Positions 57,943 to 64,000 of a stretch of DNA of 64,000 nt are shown here, one piece after another. Location of the stretch: the NCBI GenBank assembly GCA_015680905.1, contig CM027380.1:54763001-54827000 (forward strand). Direction: 5' to 3'. Below the pieces are notes generated by a model. It ran no database searches, had not been told where the DNA came from, and worked only from the letters and a program-made list of their open reading frames with translations. A program made the position numbers and the translations under genes. Source of the DNA: Coptis chinensis (Eukaryota > Streptophyta > Magnoliopsida > Ranunculales > Ranunculaceae). Position 1 is the stretch's first letter. Every line of letters begins with the position of its first letter.

Positions 57943-59370
57943 ATACTATGAGTCTAACGGCCTACTGGAAATTATGTATTAAGTTTGGTGGGCTTCTTAT
58001 CCTTAAGTCATGTGTAGGCAGTGAGCTTATCCGGTGAGCGGTGCGAACGGTTTTGTCCCCAAAGAGATAGGGGCCCAAAATGTGATTGGGTCTGACTGTC
58101 CGATTGACTGGGCCACTTTCTCCTATATTCAATCTCGTAAACTCTCTCCCATCTTCTCTCCGAAATTCAGCTTTCAAGGAGTCACATTTTTCCCTTTTCA
58201 AATAGGAGAGGAGAAACAACAATTGAATTAACGAATCCGGTAAGTTTTTGTTCTCCTTCTACTTTGTTTATTATTATTATACTTTATTATACTTTATACC
58301 ACACTCTATCTCATCCTTTGATCTTCTGAAGATTAACAATTTAGGAAGGCATAATTATGAACTCGAAACCCCTTCGTGAACGAACCCTCATATCTAATCT
58401 AATGGTGTTTTTGTTAGTTAGAAGAAATTGACTCATTTGGATTTTCAATGACCTTCATAAGGCGGCAGTTTTACAATCGCAATTATAATTGATTCTTGGA
58501 GTGATTTTCAATTAGATAAAGGGAAATTATAGTGTAACACCAATCAATAAAATTAAGCCACGTGTAGTTTGGTGTTCTTTTCTGGTTGTGTTTGGAGAAC
58601 AAAAGAAGAAGGTTTAAATGACTATAACATCGGGTGACCTGCACCTGTGTGTGCGTGTGGCTCTAAAGCACACTGACGAATGAGAAATTGTTCAACTTTG
58701 GGTTACTTTGGAAACCCCCATGTATTGGTCACATATTTCCGTTACTAACTGAGTAACTGGCCCCAAATAATTTCAGAATCAAAATTTGTTGTATAAACAA
58801 ATGACGATGATAGACAACCTAGCTGTTTACCAAAGTCTAGTAAATGAGTGGTTCACAGCCCAGCACACCCTGTGCATACTAGCTTTAGCCTAAATGTAAC
58901 CCTTCAGATTTTTCTGAAACTAGTATTTGCCCGTGCTGTATGACACTGTTGCAAAAACCCATCCCAAATCCACCACTAAAAAATTCCAACAATCCAAATG
59001 GTGTAAAGAGGCTAAAAAGCACATCCCAAATAGTTAGAGTGTCCAGTCACAATGTGTAAATGGCCTAACGTTAAAAGCCCAGCCCACGTAGTAGCCTTTG
59101 TTGACCAAATGTTTGACCTTGGGTCTGTCAAATCTTTGCTAATGGACTTAGTAGCTTGAATCGCTAAACATGTTCACATGAGAAATGGTGTGGTTATTAA
59201 TTTTAAGTCATTTAATAAAGTGTATTTGGGTTATGGTATTAAGAAGTTTGGTGGAAGATTTTTTCAGGTATACATTCTGCAACTTTCACTCGTGTTTTTT
59301 TTTTTTCACTTTCATTTATGCTATTTTTTGTAGATTTAATCTCCTAATGATTTTTACATATATATTTAAA
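57940..59370. other. Intergenic sequence with a leader-like segment
   Basis: 58080-58240 is CT-rich, lacks ATG after its middle and ends CCG/GTAAGT. It looks like a 5' untranslated exon, but I find no coding exon that follows it. The rest, to 59370, is AT-rich and unassigned. Confidence 0.3.
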
Positions 59371-59465
59371 TAATTAAATAAAACCACCTGGCGCCTAGTC
59401 CGTCTAGGACTCTAGGCGCTAGGCGTTCCCCCATCTCCCGCCTACTGATTTTTAGAACATTGCAC
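59371..59465 (-). repeat. Dispersed repeat fragment (copy 2)
   Basis: Reverse-complement relative of 676-780, with an AATGTTCTAAAAATC box, GTAGGCGGGAG and a GCGCCTAG core. Bases 59500-59600 next to it hold a duplicated ~65-bp unit (TTTAATTGAAAATATGTGACTAT). Confidence 0.4.
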
Positions 59466-59867
59466 TGAACATGAAACAGTGATGGAAGTATTGGGCTTTT
59501 TTGGTGGACCTTTTAATTGAAAATATGTGACTATTTGATAGTCCACTAAGGGCCCAACTTTTTTTGTGGGCCCTTTAATTGAAAATATGTGACTATCTTA
59601 GCTCTCGCAGATGCTAGTATAATCTACCAACCATCTGTTGACCCTTTTATTTCGATACATCTAAACTACTTTGAGACAATCTGGGCCAGTCTTTCAATTA
59701 TCCAATGGACCCACTGAATTTGGGCTTTAGAGAGGTAAGTTCGTTAAACGTTTTCTTACGTGTGGCCCAAATTCACCTTTTTCATGTTAACTTCAGAAGT
59801 TGTCATCGATCCCTAGTTCAAACATCATAAACCCCAAATTTCTTTTTATTAAACCTCAGGTTGTAGC

Positions 59868-60294
59868 CGCTTTGAAAAAATTGTGGTCCTAAAAGACAAG
59901 TGTTTCTGCTCAGAACACAATAAACACACAGTTCATACTAGTACAAAAGGATGATAAATTGTCAAAAGAAGGTTAGGAAGAGACTTGTTTAGCCTTGGTT
60001 GCAGATAACACTGCCTCAGTTCACTTCCTGCTGTGGGGAACTGAGTGTGATGCATTTGATCCTGGTGATATACTCCGTTTAACTAATGGCATTTTCTCAT
60101 ACCAGAACAACCTTCTGGTGTTGAGGGCGGGCAGGAGAGGGAAGACTAAGAAGGTAGGAGAGTTTACTTTGACATTTGTCGAGACACCTAATATGAGTGA
60201 AATCCGTTGGGTTCGTGATCCAAATAATCCAAGGAAGTTTGTGCAAGATGTTGTTTTATCTCCCTCTTCGTGCATCTTTCCCCCACAACCATGA
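59868..60294 (+). pseudogene. SOSS complex subunit B-like OB-fold protein, processed pseudogene
   Basis: A nearly full-length reading without introns. The start is near KIVVLKD, then, after a one-base shift near 59895, VSAQNTINTQFILVQKDD, a stop (TAG) at about 59972, and then TCLALVADNTASVHFLLWG and CDAFDPGDILRLTNGIFSY. VLRAGRRGKTKKVGEFTL and FVETPNMSEIRWVRDPNN close the domain, and the frame ends in FPPQP. The proteins of this family bind single-stranded DNA in the DNA-damage response. Intron loss, one frameshift and one stop suggest a retrocopy. I did not find a poly(A) tail or TSD. Confidence 0.75.
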
Positions 60295-60596
60295 AGCTTG
60301 GTTCATGTCATTTCCTGGTTTGAGTTTGTGTAATTTTTATTATTAAGGTCTATGGACCTCTTTTGTATAAGGTAGTCTCAAACTATGGAACATGTATGAC
60401 ACTACACCCTTGATTATATGTATACTTGGAGAAAAATAATAGTATGCTATTTCATTGTATGACGGAATTAGAAGTTCATAGTACAGATCTTGAAGCAGCA
60501 CTAGTGGAAGCGCCTGTGAGCAGCTTTCGTAGGCAGCACAAGTGAGTGGCCCCAGGCCCCCAACGAAGTCCACTTGTGGTGGTACCAATATGATGG

Positions 60597-60806
60597 TACA
60601 TACAACATCAATAATATGAAACGATTCTGATCTTTGCTCACTTTGAAAAGCGAAGGAGATATACATACTTGGAGACATTTTGTGTGTAGAGAAAACTACA
60701 TTTATTAGTTTTCTCTACACAAAATGTCTCCAAGTATGTGTATCTCCTTCGCTTTTCAAAGTGAGCAAAGATCATAATTGTTTCATATTATTGATGTTGT
60801 ATGTAA
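60597..60806. repeat. Long hairpin 1, ~100-bp arms
   Basis: The left arm 60597-60698 and right arm 60706-60806 are near-perfect reverse complements (GAAAAGCGAAGGAGATA..ACATACTTGGAGACATTTTG). A loop of about 7 bases lies at 60699-60705. Transcription would give a foldback RNA like a young MIRNA or siRNA precursor. A foldback MITE is an alternative. Confidence 0.92.
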
Positions 60807-60858
60807 ATCAGATTGAATTATTTGTTTTGGAAACCACATACAAAAGGGACTGCTATAA

Positions 60859-60960
60859 ACACACCAAGATCTATTCACTCCTAAAGTGAAACTAAAATAA
60901 TAATGAGTTCAATTTATTTTAGTTTCACTTTAGGAGTGAATAGATCAAGTTCTTGGTGTT
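60859..60960. repeat. Hairpin 2, ~40-bp arms
   Basis: AACACCAAGA..CTATTCACTCC..AAACTAAAATAA faces its reverse complement up to 60960. A 5-base insertion (AAGTT) lies in the right arm and the loop is about 13 bases. It starts only about 50 bases after hairpin 1. Confidence 0.9.
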
Positions 60961-62189
60961 GTAGTTCCACCACCACCGCCTGTACATGAAATGATCCCCG
61001 TTACAAAAAGTTGTATTGTGAGTGATGGTTTCTCTATTTATGCCTTGGTGTCCACGTATGCATCTTTTTTAACATCTTCAAAGATTACATTCAAGTGTTA
61101 CCTATCATCATGTTCTTCATTGGCTTTGGTGATTAGTTTAGAGTATCTACTACTCCCTTTTGTAGCATAGTTGTTACTGATTTTGCTTAATGCATGATAG
61201 TTCTGATTTTGTTTAATCGCTATTTTATATTAGTTTAAGTCAAATTAGAAACAAAATGACATATGGTGGAATAGGGCTTTAGTAGAACCTAACAACTCAG
61301 CAAATTAATAGAATGGTATTTTTATTTGTGCCCAGTACTATGCAGACCCTTCGAAACATTATCTATTTAACACTACAATTAAAACATGGATGAACACTAT
61401 TTAATTAAAATAGTACTTTGCATACTGTTTTAATAGATAATGTTTTAATAATGTTTTAATTAGATGACCACTATTTAATTAAAATACTATCTAATTAAAA
61501 CATTATCTATTTAACACTACAATTCTTCATTCTTCTTCTTCTTTTACATAACATTAGTTGGCATTTGACGCGTTTAGTTATGGTAATTGAATTGCTAAAG
61601 GTTTGACATTAGACCATCCCATGAGAGTTTGTTTATGAAGTTATAGTTTTGATCAACTTTATAGGTTTTCAAGTCTATCAAAGGTTTTATCTTCCTATTA
61701 TATATGGACTTCTTTCATGGTGGATTGCCTAGGTCCCTTATGGTCTTGTGGGTGTACGTAGTTGATGTTCTATTTGATTAGGTCCTCTGATTAAACTTTT
61801 CTATGACATTTCTTTTATTTCTTCCGTGTTGTTATCGGAATGAGCACTTACTATTGAGTGTATTGAGATCGACTTGAAAAGTCTGGTGGTTGATAATCAT
61901 TTAGAGTAGTGTTTCTTTGTGTGCAGTCTTTTTGTGAGGAGAGCAAGTGCGAATGTTGTCAGTATCATTGCCAAGGATGTTGTTCCACTAGCGAACAGAC
62001 ATATTTATTGTCATTCCTGTTTCAGTGCAATCGCCTAAGTGGACGATAGGGAAGTTAAGTGTACCATGCCAATGATAAATTTTTTCCTATGTGCCTCACT
62101 TTTATCTGCTAAACAATTTTGTTATGGTTTTTCTAGCCTCCTTTTGCTGCACAATGTGAATGTTTGATTTCGAAATTGTTGAAGTGGAT
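60961..62189. other. AT-rich sequence with a short inverted/direct repeat cluster
   Basis: No gene recognised. At 61355-61524 a 26-bp direct repeat (AACATTATCTATTTAACACT and on) brackets TTTAATTAAAATA-type palindromes that can fold on themselves. The rest shows no clear feature. Confidence 0.45.
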
Positions 62190-62887
62190 TGTTAGGAATA
62201 TACAACGTAATTGTACTTACTTTTACCAATTACCAAACTATACAAACTTTTTGTTTTGTATGTGTTTTGTACTTCTTAGTTAAATCTGAAGCTAGTGTAG
62301 ATACATTATGTTCTTAAGACAGATTTTTTTTCCTCACGGTGCTTGAAGGTTGATGGAAAATTATATTCCAAGATAGAACAGATTTCCTTCTATAGAAAGC
62401 TAATACTTCAATTCTATAAAATCAGCGAACACAATATATTATTTGACTAAGAACAGAGGGAGAAGAGAAAGATCAGAACTTTGTGTGATCTGGTGTGTCT
62501 TTCTCTCCAAATTCATCTACTATTTATAGGTGAGTGGTGCCTTTCGAAACAACACAGTGACTCTTGGAAAAAAGTAAGCAACTCTTTGAAAAATCACATG
62601 TTTCGAAAGGACACACCATTTCGGTATAAAGTACTGTTTCGAACCAGTACCTATTTCGAAAGGTCATATTTTTTCGGTATGATGCACTGTTTTCGAACTA
62701 GTGCACATTTCGAAAGGTCTGCTTTTTCGGCATAATGCATTGTTTCGAACCAGTGCACCTTTTGAAAAGTTTTTTTCACTTTACGTACTGTTTTAAGAGA
62801 AATCCATTTCATCTCAAGTGGGGTAACTTGGGAGACAAATTACTCATTCATATCTCAATGGATTTGTGCAAATCTATTTTTCTAATA
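62190..62887 (-). repeat. 3' LTR of a Copia element
   Basis: In plus orientation it starts TGTTAGGAATATACAACG at 62190 and ends TAATA, next to the minus-strand polypurine tract ATGTGGGGGAT (62888-62898). The terminal dinucleotide at the inner end is degenerate. A minus-strand TATA box, CTATAAATAG, lies near 62520-62529. A minisatellite lies at 62600-62770, with three ~55-bp units each holding a TTTCGAAAGG and a CTGTTTCGAACYAGT motif. The outer end is inferred from the terminal inverted match. Confidence 0.55.
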
Positions 62888-63497
62888 ATCCCCCACATGA
62901 ATGAAAATTTGGCTTATTCTATCATAAACATTGGATTTCTGTTATTTTACAAATAAAAAGATACCGCATCAGGTCAAGTTGTATGGGAGGCATTGAATTT
63001 GCCTTAGTGAAAGTCGATCGAATTTAATTGGATGATCAGTAGATTTCAATTAATGTCCTTGAACTGTCAGCCATTTGTATAAACCTAAACAATTATCTGC
63101 ACGCAGTACCTTCCCGAATATTGTTAGTTCTCACATTTGTGTTCATTTTGGCCTTTAACATTTCTTGGTTTCAGAAAGTGTTTTTCAGACATTTGTTTTA
63201 AAATTTTCATAGAAGCGGCCCCATTTCACACTCACATAGGTGATTTCTATAAAAAGTATCCTACAATATTCCACTTGGATAACATAATTTTTCAAGATAT
63301 AGTAAATTAGTAAAAGTTTGACTTATTCTAGGTCTCGCGACAGATATGTACTGTCTTATATAGAAATGGGTTAGAGTATATTATTACTCTCCAGTGTTAA
63401 CTGAGTCACAGACATAGTTCCGTTGGCCCTTTGAACCTAGATCTTGGGATCTCTAGTCAACTAGGTTGGTTTTTCCATTATGAGGACTCTTGGTTGA
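62888..63497 (-). other. 3' untranslated internal region of the Copia element
   Basis: Lies between the stop of pol and the polypurine tract. No ORF. This position and length are normal for Copia. Confidence 0.6.
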
Positions 63498-64000
63498 TTA
63501 TCTCAAATGCTTTAAGCCCATTCCCTTTGATAATTTTTCTACTTGCTCTCTTGTTAAATATTTTGTAAGCGGATCTGCAATGTTATCTTTTGACCTTACG
63601 TAGTCGATTGAGATAACTCCATTTGAGAGTAATTGTCTAACGGTGTTATGTTTACGACGTATATCTCGAGACTTTCCATTATACATGCTACTCTGTACTC
63701 TACCAATAGCAGATTGGCTGTCACAGTATATACACACTGCTGGCACAGGTTTAGCCCAGTTTGGAATATCCTCTAAGAAATTTCGAAGTCATTTTGCTCA
63801 TTCTACAACTTTGTCCAATGCTATGAATTTTGATTCCATAGTAGACTTTGCTATGCACGTTTGTTTTGAGGATTTTCAAGAAACAACTGCACCTCTAAGT
63901 GTAAAGACTATCTACTTGTGGACTTTAGTGTCAGATATCCAATTAGCATCGCAGTACCCTTTTGGAATGGCTGGATATCTTGTATAGTGTAGACCAAAGT
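63498..64000 (-). pseudogene. Copia RNase H C-terminus (partial, broken)
   Basis: On the minus strand, from the window edge: GYCDANWISDTKVHK, a stop near 63920, AVVSWKSSKQTCIAKSTME, another stop near 63800, then CIYCDSQSAIGRVQSSMYNG and SKDNIADPLTKYLTREQVEK, with the terminal stop at 63498. DANW, STMESK and ADPLTK are the usual Copia RNase H signatures. The protein would degrade the RNA template. The element continues beyond the window. Confidence 0.9.

Noticed and set aside
57834-58037. Open frame of alternating Tyr-Ile
   Set aside because: It is a translation of the (TA)n microsatellite.
58080-60294. A functional SOSS-B gene with a 5' untranslated exon at 58080-58240
   Set aside because: The coding part has a stop and a frameshift, and no acceptor or start codon links it to the upstream leader-like segment.
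1-64000. CRISPR arrays, bacterial operons, phage genes
   Set aside because: Tandem arrays here have unit lengths of 48-98 bp without unique spacers, and genes have spliceosomal introns. The sequence is plant nuclear DNA.

Overview
This window is repeat-dominated nuclear DNA from a flowering plant, most likely a eudicot. It is AT-rich, has spliced GT-AG fragments, and carries plant transposon lineages: Athila-type Ty3, gag-only Ty3, Copia, L1-type LINE, hAT MITE and long-TIR Mutator-like elements. It also holds plant gene fragments (PPR, histone H3.3, FAR1-like, Ulp1/DUF1985). I cannot name the species. I found no intact host gene; almost every recognisable coding stretch has frameshifts, stops or insertions. 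The most useful signal is the nesting of elements. For six insertions I found matching target-site duplications (TSDs), and for two more near-matching ones, so the order of events can be read directly.

Layout. 1-3.7 kb: an uncharacterised repeat-bearing ORF and the 3' end of an old Athila-like element. 4.6-7.65 kb: one LINE insertion (13-bp TSD) whose 5' half is inverted against its 3' half, as in twin priming. 7.8-9.4 kb: a hAT-type MITE (8-bp TSD) next to a long-TIR element. 11.5-28.3 kb: a broken plus-strand Ulp1-protease gene of the transposon-borne type, split by a 1.3-kb solo LTR, a 9.2-kb composite LTR element (three LTR blocks, gag only, 98-bp minisatellite in the LTRs) and a 3.1-kb solo LTR. 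28.6-29.2 kb: an 86-bp tandem array, also present near 14.1 kb and 33.4 kb. 29.4-32.9 kb: a second, minus-strand DUF1985-Ulp1 pseudogene, tail-to-tail with the first. 33.8-34.8 and 50.85-51.15 kb: a FAR1/MULE-like C-terminus cut in two by a 16.0-kb Athila-type element (34823-50844, TSD GCTGC), which itself holds a Copia-like solo LTR inside its RNase H region. 51.15-52.5 kb: a minus-strand gypsy gag/PBS/LTR fragment fused directly to the FAR1-like sequence.

52.9-53.7 kb is a 0.4-kb tandem duplication. 53.7-57.85 kb is a Pack-MULE-like element with ~470-bp TIRs that carries a PPR fragment and spliced histone H3.3 exons. 59.9-60.3 kb is an intronless SOSS-B-like OB-fold pseudogene. 60.6-61.0 kb holds two long hairpins in tandem. 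62.2-64.0 kb is the 3' end of a minus-strand Copia element.

The genes do not form a pathway. The coherent theme is a MULE-associated block (FAR1-like zinc-knuckle transposase C-terminus plus two Ulp1 genes) that later became a target for LTR elements.
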